This document shows positions 8,818 to 16,177 of a stretch of 31,179 bases of DNA, piece after piece (positions within the stretch are counted from its first letter, which is position 1; each line of letters opens with the position of its first letter). The notes beneath the pieces were generated by a model. The model was not told where the DNA came from and ran no database searches. It worked only from the letters and a program-made list of their open reading frames with translations. Made by a program: the position numbers and the translations under genes. This stretch comes from CAZRDB01 sp964598695 (GTDB taxonomy: Bacteria > Armatimonadota > Zipacnadia > UBA1398): the NCBI GenBank assembly GCA_964598695.1, contig CAZRDB010000039.1, forward strand, positions 1 through 31,179, written 5' to 3'.

Positions 8818-8848
8818 CCACCTCCGCGAACACAGCTCGCGGAGGTGG
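8818..8848 (+). promoter_or_regulatory. Perfect 12-bp hairpin that holds the ribosome binding site of the DUF4838 gene
   Basis: Arms CCACCTCCGCGA (8818-8829) and TCGCGGAGGTGG (8837-8848) are exact reverse complements around the 7-base loop ACACAGC. The 3' arm contains GGAGGTGG, the ribosome binding site for the ATG at 8855. Folded, the site would be fully paired. This can lower translation until something opens the stem, or couple it to translation from upstream. There is no T-tract, so a simple terminator is less likely. Confidence 0.7.
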
Positions 8849-8854
8849 CAGCAC

Positions 8855-11800
8855 ATGGTGTCCCGTACGGCGCTCGTTCCCGCTCTTCTCTTCTGGCCCG
8901 TCGCGCTGGCCGCGGTGGCCGCGCCCAACATCTACCCCGACCCCGGGTTCGAGACGACCGGCGTCGCCGGCATGGCCCGCTCGGGCGAGAGGGCCGGCTG
9001 TCTCGAGGTCGGCGACCCGATCCACTGGGCCGCGCTCGGCGGCGGGCTGGCGGTTGAGCCCTACGCCACCTACCGCGCGACGGCGTGGGTGAAGGGCGGC
9101 GGGCCCCAGGGATCGCTCCAGGCGCTGTACGTCTACCACTGGGACTCCTACGTCTGGGCCTTCAGCACGACGGCGCCGATCCCCTCGGTTGACGAGTGGC
9201 GCGAGGTGAGCGTCACGTTCCGCTCGCCCACGAGCCGCATCGAGCTGCACCCGCTGGCGTTCACCGATTCGGCCCACAGCAAGGCATGGGTCGATGATCT
9301 CATCGTCGAGCGGATCGCGACCCCCGAGGAGACGATCGCGGCCATCGAGGCGGCGGCCCACCGGACGCCCGACGAGACGCGGCTGCTCGCCCGCTGGTAC
9401 GTCGAGCACGGGGAGTTCGCGAAGGCCGAGGCGCTGCTGACGCCCGACGGCGACCACCCCGCGATGGCCGATGTCGCCTGCGTCATCGCCAAGGCGACCG
9501 GCGACCCGGCTCTCGGGGCGCGCATGCTCGCGGCGATGATCGCCTACGGCGCTCCGTCGTACAACGACGGCGCCAAGCGCATCGCGGAGGTCGCCGCGCG
9601 CCTCCCGTCGGAGGCGCTGCTGCCGGCGCTGCGCGGGCGGGCGCTCGCGAGCCTCGACGCGCCGGCCGATCTCGAGATCCTGCTCCGCGAGACCGCCCGC
9701 ACGGCCGGGGCCGCGGCCGGCCCGGAGCCCCTCGGGGCGCGGGCGGCACGCGTGGAGCACCTCGCCGAGTTGGGCGCCCAGTTGCGCCGAGCGGCCGCGG
9801 GCAAGCCGGAAGCGCTCGCCGTGGTCGAGCGGTTCGAGACGGAGGTCGCCACGATGGCTGAGGGGATCTCGGAGGCGCGCGCCCACCTCGGACGCGCGAT
9901 GGTCAACCTGCGCGGGCGGACCGTGACGGCGGCGACCCACGCGATCGCGCTGCCGGCCGAGCCCACGCCGCAGGAGAAGCTCGCCGCGAACGACCTCGCC
10001 GCCCATCTCGAGCGGATCACGGGCGAGTCGCTCGAGGTTGTCCCGGAGAACCGCCTCGGCGGCCGGCTGGGCCTCTACGTCGGCAGGTGCGCGGCGATCG
10101 GGCGCGAGCTGGGCCTCACCGTGGACTACGCGAGGCTGGGCGACGAGGGCATCCGGATCCGCAACGTCGGCCCCCAGCTCGTGCTCACCGGCGGCAAGCG
10201 GGGCGTGCTCTACGCCGTCTACACCTTCCTCGAGGACACGCTGGGCTGCCGCTGGTTCACCGCCGACTGCGCGACCTGGCCGACGGAGGGCGAGATCCGC
10301 GTCCCGCCGCTGGACATCGAGAAGGTCCCTGCGCTCGAGTACCGCTCGACCGACTACCCGAACTCCCGACCGGCCGAGTTCGCCGTCCGCAACAAGCTGA
10401 ACGGCAACGCGCAGGAGATCCCCGAGGAGTGGGGCGGCAAGATCAGCTACGTGGGCTTCGTCCACACGTTCAACGCGCTCGTGCCCCCGGAGCGGTACTT
10501 CGCGGCGCACCCGGAGTACTACTCCGAGATCGGCGGAGAGCGACGCAACGGCTACCAGCAGCTTTGCTTGACGAATCCCGACGTGCTGCGGATCGCGACC
10601 GAGAGCGTGCGCCAGTGGCTCCGCGAGAACCCGCGGGCGACGATCGTCTCGGTCTCGCAGAACGACAACATCGCCTACTGCCAGTGCCCCGAGTGCACGA
10701 AGGTCGCCGACGAGGAGGGCGGCCAGAGCGGCCTGCTCCTGCGGTTCGTGAACGCGATCGCCGAGGACATCGCGGAGGACTACCCGCACATCATCGTCGA
10801 CACGCTCGCGTACCAGTACACCCGCAAGCCGCCCAGGATCACCAAGCCCCGGCCCAACGTCGCCGTCCGCCTGTGCTCCATCGAGTGCGAGTTCAACCGT
10901 CCGCTCGCGGACTCGCCGTACAACGCGACCTTCGTCGATGACATCCGGGGCTGGCACGCGATCTGCAACCGCCTGCACATCTGGGACTACGTGATCAACT
11001 ACGCCCACAGCGTGCAGCCCTTCCCCAACCTGCGCGTGCTGCAGCCGAACATCCGCTTCTTCATCGACAACGGCGTGACGGGGATCTACGAGGAGGCCAA
11101 CTACTTCTCGCGCGGCGGCGAGCTGGCCGAGCTGCGGACCTACCTGATGGCGAAGGCCCTCTGGGATCCCGACCGCGATCTCGAGCGTGCGACCGACGAG
11201 TTCCTCGCCGCCTACTACGGGCCGGCGGCCGGGCCGATCCGCGCCTACCTCGACGACATCCACGACAAGGCCGTCTCCGACCCCGAGTTCCACATGCCGA
11301 TCTACGTCGGGCCCCACGGGCCCTTCCAGACCCCGGAGGCGATCGCCCACTACAAGACCCTCTTCGACCAGGCCGAGGCGGCGGTGCAGGACGACCCCGT
11401 CCGACTGCACCGGGTCGAGGTGGCGCGCCTGCCGATCCTCTACACCGAGATCGTCCGTAACCTCCAGCCGGTCTACCACCTCGGCGCCGACTCGCTCCTG
11501 CCGGGCACGAGCGGCGATGCGGCCGAGGCAGTCGCGCGCTTCGAGCGGATCGCGCGCGCCGAGGGCGTGACGCAGGTCTCCGAGGGCGGCCTCGGGGCGA
11601 ACTTCGAGGCGTGGATCGCCCAGATGCGCCAGGGCGCGTCGGGCCACCCGGTCGTCCGGCTCGAGGGAGGCGGTCTCGAGGCCGTGATCGTCCCCGACCT
11701 GGGCGGACGACTCCTCAGCCTTCGACGCGCCTCGGACGGCCTGGAGATCGTCGTCGTCGCCGAGGCGGAGGGCGGCATCGCGGTCGGCAGCGGCGGCTAC

Positions 11801-12343
11801 GAGGAGTACACCGAGCGTGGCTACCAGTCGCCCGGCTACCGCGAGCCCTACCAGGTGCTCGCGCGGGACGACCGGAGCGTGACGCTTGGAGCCGACCTGC
11901 CGAACGGGATCCGGATCGAGCGCACCTACGCGCTCGAGGCCGAGGCCGCTCGGCTGACGGTCCGAACGAAGCTGACGAACCCGGGCCCGGAGACGCGGGC
12001 GCCCGGCCTGCGGGTCCACCCGGCGTTCCGGATCGGCGACCCGGCGGAGGTCCGGCTCGACCTCGGGGGCGGCACGGAGATCGCGCTGACGGAGATGGGC
12101 GCGGACGGGGGCGAGCGGTACCTGCGCGGGGCCGATCGGCCGGCGGGCCAGTGGTCGCTGATCGACCGCTCGCGCGATGTGCGGATCACGAACCGCTTCG
12201 AGAGCGACAAGGTCGAGGAGTGCTACGTGAACTGGTCGCGGGGCGACCGTCGGGCCAACATCGAGCTGTGGTGCCCGACGACGAAGCTCGCGGCCGGTGC
12301 GTCGTGGGAGATCGTCCACAGCTACGAGATCGGGCAGCCGTAG
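8855..12343 (+). CDS. Secreted DUF4838 protein with N-terminal binding module and C-terminal mutarotase-like domain
   Basis: This 1162-aa exported protein contains a DUF4838 region, related in layout to GH67 alpha-glucuronidases and GH20-like enzymes and often found in polysaccharide loci. Signal peptide about 1-23. Residues about 24-153 resemble a carbohydrate-binding sandwich (NIYPDPGFETTG ... WVDDLIVERI). About 155-350 is mostly helical. About 360-490 (EKLAANDLAAHLERITG ... GVLYAVYTFLEDTLGCRWF) is the GH67/GH20-type N-terminal alpha/beta domain. About 495-800 is DUF4838, with FVHTFN, SQNDN, a Cys cluster CQCPEC (609, 611, 614) and GIYEEANY. About 930-1162 (GGGLEAVIVPDLGGRLLSL ...) looks like a galactose-mutarotase-type sandwich. 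GGAGGTGG precedes the ATG but lies inside a hairpin. The substrate is unproven; uronate- or hexosamine-containing glycans are the best guess. Confidence 0.85.
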   Translation: MVSRTALVPALLFWPVALAAVAAPNIYPDPGFETTGVAGMARSGERAGCLEVGDPIHWAALGGGLAVEPYATYRATAWVKGGGPQGSLQALYVYHWDSYVWAFSTTAPIPSVDEWREVSVTFRSPTSRIELHPLAFTDSAHSKAWVDDLIVERIATPEETIAAIEAAAHRTPDETRLLARWYVEHGEFAKAEALLTPDGDHPAMADVACVIAKATGDPALGARMLAAMIAYGAPSYNDGAKRIAEVAARLPSEALLPALRGRALASLDAPADLEILLRETARTAGAAAGPEPLGARAARVEHLAELGAQLRRAAAGKPEALAVVERFETEVATMAEGISEARAHLGRAMVNLRGRTVTAATHAIALPAEPTPQEKLAANDLAAHLERITGESLEVVPENRLGGRLGLYVGRCAAIGRELGLTVDYARLGDEGIRIRNVGPQLVLTGGKRGVLYAVYTFLEDTLGCRWFTADCATWPTEGEIRVPPLDIEKVPALEYRSTDYPNSRPAEFAVRNKLNGNAQEIPEEWGGKISYVGFVHTFNALVPPERYFAAHPEYYSEIGGERRNGYQQLCLTNPDVLRIATESVRQWLRENPRATIVSVSQNDNIAYCQCPECTKVADEEGGQSGLLLRFVNAIAEDIAEDYPHIIVDTLAYQYTRKPPRITKPRPNVAVRLCSIECEFNRPLADSPYNATFVDDIRGWHAICNRLHIWDYVINYAHSVQPFPNLRVLQPNIRFFIDNGVTGIYEEANYFSRGGELAELRTYLMAKALWDPDRDLERATDEFLAAYYGPAAGPIRAYLDDIHDKAVSDPEFHMPIYVGPHGPFQTPEAIAHYKTLFDQAEAAVQDDPVRLHRVEVARLPILYTEIVRNLQPVYHLGADSLLPGTSGDAAEAVARFERIARAEGVTQVSEGGLGANFEAWIAQMRQGASGHPVVRLEGGGLEAVIVPDLGGRLLSLRRASDGLEIVVVAEAEGGIAVGSGGYEEYTERGYQSPGYREPYQVLARDDRSVTLGADLPNGIRIERTYALEAEAARLTVRTKLTNPGPETRAPGLRVHPAFRIGDPAEVRLDLGGGTEIALTEMGADGGERYLRGADRPAGQWSLIDRSRDVRITNRFESDKVEECYVNWSRGDRRANIELWCPTTKLAAGASWEIVHSYEIGQP

Positions 12344-12372
12344 AGGGCGACGACGCAACGAGGGGATCGACC

Positions 12373-13383
12373 ATGAACCTGCTGCACATCGCGCACGGCG
12401 AGCCCAGCACCAAGCTGTGGCCCGACTGCTTCATCGAGCGGCTCACCGCCTTGGGGGAGCTACGGATCACGGAGAACGGCGGCCAGCTCGAGGAGGAGGC
12501 CCTTCTCGAGCGGATGCGCGCCGCCGAGGTGCTGCTCACGGGCTGGGGCTCGGTCGCGGTGCCGGCGGCGCTCGCGCGCGATCCGGGCGCCGTCCGCTAC
12601 ATCTGCCACCTCACCGGGACGATGCGCGGCCAGATCCCACCCGAGATCGTCGAGGCCGGGATCCCGGTGACCAACTGGGGTGACGCGCCGGCCTTCCAGG
12701 TCGCCGAGGGTGCGCTGGCCCTGCTGCTCGCGACGCTCAAGGACCTCCACCACCACGTGGCGACCAAGCGCGACGGCGGCTGGGGCATCGACCTCCACCG
12801 CAACGGCGGGAGCCTCCGCGGACTGCGCGTCGGGCTGTACGGGTGCGGCGCGGTCGGCGGCACGTTCGCACGGATGCTCCGGCCGTTCGGGGCGGTCGTC
12901 ACCGTCTTCGACCCCTACCTCGACGAGCCCCCCCCGGGCTGCTCCCGGGTGGGGAGTCTCGCCGAGCTGTTCGGTGGCGCGCAGGCGGTGGTGATCCACG
13001 CGGCGCTCACCGAGGAGACTCGCCACACGGTGACCGCGGAGCTGCTGGCGTTGCTCCCCGACCACGGCGTGGTCGTCAACACGGCGCGCGGCGACATCGT
13101 CGACCAGGAGGCGCTGTTCCGGGAACTCGAGAGCGGGCGGCTGCGGGCGGGGCTCGACGTGCTGGCCGGCAACGACGGTCTCCCGCGCGACCATCCGGCC
13201 CGGCGGTGGGAGAATCTGATTCTCACCTCGCACCAGGTCGAGTGGGGCTGGCCCGACGACTACGCGCCGGCTTCCGAGCTGCTCGCGCTGCACGAGGTGG
13301 CGCTCGCGAACCTGGAGCGCTACGCCCGGGGCGAGCCCCTGCGGTTCGCGATGGACCCGGACCGCTATGCGCGCAGTACTTGA
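12373..13383 (+). CDS. D-isomer-specific 2-hydroxyacid dehydrogenase family protein, atypical active site
   Basis: A 336-aa cytoplasmic protein of the D-2-hydroxyacid dehydrogenase family, which interconverts 2-oxoacids and D-2-hydroxyacids with NAD(P)H. The Rossmann motif is GLYGCGAVGG (G157, G159, G162) followed by VTVFDPY. Catalytic Arg239 lies in NTARGDIVDQ and a His at 287 in LTSHQVEWGW, replacing the usual TPHIGG. The catalytic Glu normally in a DVFxxEP motif is not present: the text reads LDVLAGNDGLP, with Asn267/Asp268 there. It may use the Asp, have altered activity, or act on a different substrate. AGGGG lies just upstream of the ATG. It starts 30 bases after the DUF4838 gene, so the two are probably co-transcribed, which suggests a sugar-acid substrate, by inference only. 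Confidence 0.87.
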   Translation: MNLLHIAHGEPSTKLWPDCFIERLTALGELRITENGGQLEEEALLERMRAAEVLLTGWGSVAVPAALARDPGAVRYICHLTGTMRGQIPPEIVEAGIPVTNWGDAPAFQVAEGALALLLATLKDLHHHVATKRDGGWGIDLHRNGGSLRGLRVGLYGCGAVGGTFARMLRPFGAVVTVFDPYLDEPPPGCSRVGSLAELFGGAQAVVIHAALTEETRHTVTAELLALLPDHGVVVNTARGDIVDQEALFRELESGRLRAGLDVLAGNDGLPRDHPARRWENLILTSHQVEWGWPDDYAPASELLALHEVALANLERYARGEPLRFAMDPDRYARST

Positions 13384-13628
13384 GCGCCGACGGGCGCGAA
13401 GGTTCCGCTTGCGAAAACTGGCGCAAAAAGGCACTCTCAAGGTGCGATGCACAAGAGGTGCGCGCAATCGGCGGTAGTTCGTGCTATGTGATGGACACTC
13501 GCTAGTGGCGGTGGCAGGACCGCGGGCATCGGATTCACCGTCCGCCTGTTGAGTACCAGCGTGTAGTTGCGATATCGTCCGCGGTCGGCTTGACCGACCA
13601 GTCAACAGAAGCTAGGAGTGTTCAAGCA
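13384..13628 (+). other. Long untranslated leader of the cold shock gene
   Basis: This stretch is less GC-rich than its surroundings, with short A-runs near 13412-13430, and carries no supported ORF. A small 5-bp hairpin (13384-13397) follows the dehydrogenase stop codon directly. Cold shock genes commonly have long structured leaders that respond to temperature. If the promoter proposed at 13549-13578 is right, the leader would be only about 45 bases; an earlier start would make it up to about 240. Confidence 0.4.
13549..13578 (+). promoter_or_regulatory. Possible sigma-70-type promoter of the cold shock gene
   Basis: TTGAGT (13549-13554) and TATCGT (13573-13578) each match the consensus hexamers at four of six positions, with an 18-base spacer. 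In such a GC-rich genome this is a reasonable but unproven candidate. Confidence 0.3.
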
Positions 13629-13829
13629 TTGCGCGGTACAGTTAAGTGGTTCAACGCAGACAAGGGTTTTGGCTTCATCCAGCCCGAGAACGGCAGCAAG
13701 GACGTCTTCGTGCACTACTCCGCCATCCAGGGCGGCGGCTTCCGTACCCTCGATGAGGGCGACGAGGTCGAGTTCGAGGTCGAGCAGGGTCCCAAGGGCC
13801 CGCAGGCCACCAAGGTCGTGCGCGTGTAG
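13629..13829 (+). CDS. csp: Cold shock protein (CspA family), TTG start
   Basis: A 66-aa single cold shock domain protein, the standard family length. It binds single-stranded RNA and DNA and melts mRNA structure at low temperature or in stress. RNP1 (KGFGFIQ) and RNP2 (VFVHYSAI) are both intact, with the usual RGTVKWFNADKGFGFI start and a VVRV end. I placed the start at the TTG at 13629: AGGAG (13614-13618) lies 10 bases upstream, and the protein then begins just before RGTVKWFN as in other family members. A second in-frame TTG at 13590 would add 13 residues unlike the family and has no binding site. It stands alone between the hydroxyacid dehydrogenase and an unknown gene. Confidence 0.95.
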   Translation: MRGTVKWFNADKGFGFIQPENGSKDVFVHYSAIQGGGFRTLDEGDEVEFEVEQGPKGPQATKVVRV

Positions 13830-13832
13830 TCT

Positions 13833-13879
13833 CGGCGGCTCCGTGGCTGCAGGCTTTGCCACAGCCCGAGGAGCCACCG
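13833..13879 (+). terminator. Hairpin directly after the cold shock gene
   Basis: CGGCGGCTCC (13833-13842) pairs with GGAGCCACCG (13870-13879) with one mismatch, and the interior can form a further 5-bp stem (GTGGC/GCCAC or GGCTG/CAGCC). It begins 4 bases after the stop codon. There is no T-tract, so it is a probable terminator or 3' stabiliser rather than a canonical intrinsic terminator. Confidence 0.55.
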
Positions 13880-13998
13880 GGTTCACTCGGTAGGCCCGGC
13901 GCCCGGTTCCGCAAGGGGCGGTCGCCATCGAGTATGCCCGCAGTACCGCGCGGAGTTCCTTCGTCGAGTTCCGGAGCGGAATGGAGCAAGTGACCCAT

Positions 13999-14026
13999 CG
14001 AGGCGGGTCCCCCGGGATCCGCCTCG
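13999..14026 (+). terminator. Strong hairpin between the cold shock gene and the unknown 199-aa gene
   Basis: CGAGGCGGGTCCC (13999-14011) and GGGATCCGCCTCG (14014-14026) pair over 13 positions with a single G-U wobble in RNA; realistically the loop is four bases. It lies 91 bases before the next ATG. No T-tract follows. It could end the cold shock transcript or attenuate the next gene. Confidence 0.5.
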
Positions 14027-14116
14027 TGCTGTACGGGCTTCCGCTCCGCCCGAGGGAGGAGCGCGGCCCCGCGTGGCCGAAGGCTCGCCCGCCCGAGCGA
14101 CGGATGGAGGCTGACG

Positions 14117-14716
14117 ATGACCGAGCAGGCCGCCTTCCCCTTCCCCCCAGCCCGTGGGCGGCGGAGCTACATGATGGACATGGACACCCGTGACGTGGCC
14201 GTCCCGCCGACGGTCTTCCGGCCCTCCCCGGCCGAGCCCGTGGCGCTGGTGCCGGCGGAGGCGTGGGAGCCCGTGCCGGGCGATCCCGCGCTCCCCACGC
14301 TCGGTACGCTCCTCCTGTTCGCCCTGCTGCCGTCCGACCCCGAGACGGCCGGCCGGGAGATGCGCACCCCCTGCCGCGAGGAGCACCTCGTCCTCGTCGA
14401 TGTCCCCCCGGGGAGCGGCGAACGGGATGTCGTCATCGGCTGCTCGCTCGTCACGGTCGACGAGCTCCGCCTCGGGAGCGCGTCGCTCTCTCCGGCGGAT
14501 CTCGCCGCGCGCTGCCTCCTGCCGGTGCTGCTCCCGCGCGAGGGGTTCGACCGCGAGCCCGCGGCCTTCCTGGCGCTCCGCCGGCCGTCGGCGCTGTTCC
14601 GCATCCACGCGGGGGCGCCGCTCTCGTGGTCGCCCCCCCCGATGCGGATCGCCCCGCACTGCGCGGAGGGCGTGCGTGCCGCCTTCCTCCGCGCAACCAG
14701 GGCGCGCGTGCGCTGA
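14117..14716 (+). CDS. Hypothetical protein, 199 aa
   Basis: I do not recognise this protein. The frame has strong G/C preference at third positions, as expected for a real gene here, and GGAGG (14106-14110) lies 6 bases before the ATG at 14117. The product has no signal peptide or clear membrane helix; the first 60 residues are Pro-rich and probably disordered (AAFPFPPARG, PPTVFRPSPAEP). The centre contains hydrophobic strand-like segments (TLLLFALLP, EEHLVLVDVP, RDVVIGCSLVTVDEL) and a helix (SPADLAARCLLPVLL), so a small soluble alpha/beta domain is likely. An alternative Met-rich start (MMDMD) lies 18 codons further in. It converges on the solute-binding protein gene with a 24-base gap and has no operon partner. 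The overlapping minus-strand frame lacks a binding site and is less convincing. Confidence 0.6.
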   Translation: MTEQAAFPFPPARGRRSYMMDMDTRDVAVPPTVFRPSPAEPVALVPAEAWEPVPGDPALPTLGTLLLFALLPSDPETAGREMRTPCREEHLVLVDVPPGSGERDVVIGCSLVTVDELRLGSASLSPADLAARCLLPVLLPREGFDREPAAFLALRRPSALFRIHAGAPLSWSPPPMRIAPHCAEGVRAAFLRATRARVR

Positions 14717-14740
14717 CGGAGTGCTCGGCCGCCTCCCGCC

Positions 14741-16171
14741 CTACTGCCGCGTCTCCGGGGCGGCCTCTGCCGCTCCGGCCTGGTACTTGCGCCACCAATC
14801 GGGCGTGTACGGCTCGCCCGTGACCTCTTCGAACTTGCGCTGCAGGTGCGGCTCGCGAGCGAGGTTGCGGCGGATCCGCTGGTTGACCTCGGCGGCCAGA
14901 GCCTCGAGCCCCTCGTCCGGGGTCACGAGCTGGTTCTCGATCTTGTCCATCGTCTCCCACATCCACCGCTGCATCTCGAGCGGATCGATGAAGGGACTGA
15001 CGTCCCACGGACGGGCGTCCTGGATCGCGTCGGCGAACGGCTGGTGGAAGGCCGGGTCGGGCTCGATCTCGTTGGCCATGTCTTGCCCGCTGCGCGCGAG
15101 GTCGGGGTTCGGGGGGAGCGAGTCCCCGTCGTGGACGATCAGCCGCCCGTACTCCGGGCTCGCGAGGTAGGCGAGGAACGCGAGCGCGCTCATCCGGTTG
15201 GGGCTCTGGGCGTTGATCCCCGCGGCGCGGGTGTCGGCGAGGCCCGTCATCGGACTGCCCTCGTCATACCGCGGCATCCGGACGGCGCCGAGCTTGCCCT
15301 GGACCGCGGGCGAGCGTGGGACGTTGATCAGGTACCACCGTCCGATGATCATCATCGCGGCCTTGCCCTGGGAGAACAGCGTCAGCGCCCCGCTCCCCCA
15401 CCCTCCTTGCGCCGGCATGTTCGCCAGTGCCCGCGCGGTCGGGATCGCCTCGTGCTTGAGCATGAGATCGTGGTAGAGCCACGCCGCGTCGAGCGCCTCA
15501 CGGCTGTCGAGCGCGCTCCGGAGACCGTCGGGGCTGTAGGCCCGCCCGCCGCGGCCCACGAGCAGCTCGCCGTTGAGCCCGGCGCCGCCCAGGTTCGCGA
15601 AGGTGATGTGCTGCTCGCCCGACTTCGACGGCCTCTCCTTGAGCTGCCGTGCCGTCTCGACGAAGTCCATCCAGGTCCAACCCGACTGCGGGTACGGCAC
15701 CCCGTGGTCGTCGAAGATGGCCGTGTTGTAGATCAGGCAGTTGGCCCAGACGTTGCACGGGTACCGGTACTGCTTGCCATCGACCAGCAGGCCGGCCTGG
15801 AGCGAGGGATAGGTGTTCTTCGGGCCGAAGCCGCCCTGCTCGGCGTAGGGCGTGAGGTCCATCAGCACGCCGGCGTTCACGAGCGCGACCATCTGCTCCT
15901 GGCTGTAGACGTCGACGATGTCCGGCCCCGTGCCGGTCGCGCACTGGACGATCAGCTTGGTCTGGTCGGCGCCGAGACCGGGGTCGACGCGGACCTCGAG
16001 TCCGGGGAACATCGCGCCGAAGGTCCCGGTCTGGAGCTTGCGCGCCGGGTTGTCGTCGGTCGCCCAGGTCATGTGCACCAAGCCGTCCTCGCGCGGACGC
16101 TCGAGCGTGCGGACGGCGGCGATGTACAGCGCAAAGGCCAGGATGGAGAGGCCGAGGAACGCGTGCTTCAT
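14741..16171 (-). CDS. Sugar ABC transporter, family 1 solute-binding protein with N-terminal membrane anchor
   Basis: A 476-aa extracellular solute-binding protein of the CUT1 (MalE/UgpB) type that captures sugars and delivers them to the two permeases upstream in the operon. Recognisable parts are FPGLEVRVDPGLGADQTKL, GTGPDIVDVYSQEQMVALVNAGVLMDLTPY, the mid-lobe NCLIYNTAIFDDHGVPYP followed by GWTWMDFVETARQLKE, and SQGKAAMMIIGRWYL. The N-terminus is hydrophobic (about residues 4-20) but has no lipobox Cys and no obvious signal peptidase site, so the protein is probably held by an uncleaved helix. Its start at 16171 is 6 bases after the permease stop codon, and its GAAGGGG binding site overlaps the last codons of that gene, so the two are translationally linked. 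The ligand is not predictable from sequence. Confidence 0.93.
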   Translation of the reverse strand: MKHAFLGLSILAFALYIAAVRTLERPREDGLVHMTWATDDNPARKLQTGTFGAMFPGLEVRVDPGLGADQTKLIVQCATGTGPDIVDVYSQEQMVALVNAGVLMDLTPYAEQGGFGPKNTYPSLQAGLLVDGKQYRYPCNVWANCLIYNTAIFDDHGVPYPQSGWTWMDFVETARQLKERPSKSGEQHITFANLGGAGLNGELLVGRGGRAYSPDGLRSALDSREALDAAWLYHDLMLKHEAIPTARALANMPAQGGWGSGALTLFSQGKAAMMIIGRWYLINVPRSPAVQGKLGAVRMPRYDEGSPMTGLADTRAAGINAQSPNRMSALAFLAYLASPEYGRLIVHDGDSLPPNPDLARSGQDMANEIEPDPAFHQPFADAIQDARPWDVSPFIDPLEMQRWMWETMDKIENQLVTPDEGLEALAAEVNQRIRRNLAREPHLQRKFEEVTGEPYTPDWWRKYQAGAAEAAPETRQ

Positions 16172-16177
16172 CCGCGA

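Noticed and set aside
5873..12358. A 2161-codon open frame on the minus strand opposite the hydrolase and DUF4838 genes
   Set aside because: It is antisense to two well-supported genes, has no domain, and is Arg/Val/Leu/Asp-biased as expected from a GC-rich third-position shadow.
13590..13628. Longer N-terminus for the cold shock protein from TTG 13590
   Set aside because: No binding site before it, and the added 13 residues do not fit the family; TTG 13629 has AGGAG and gives the standard length.
13883..14659. 258-codon minus-strand frame opposite the unknown 199-aa gene
   Set aside because: No ribosome binding site or domain; the plus-strand frame has GGAGG at the right distance and stronger third-position G/C preference.
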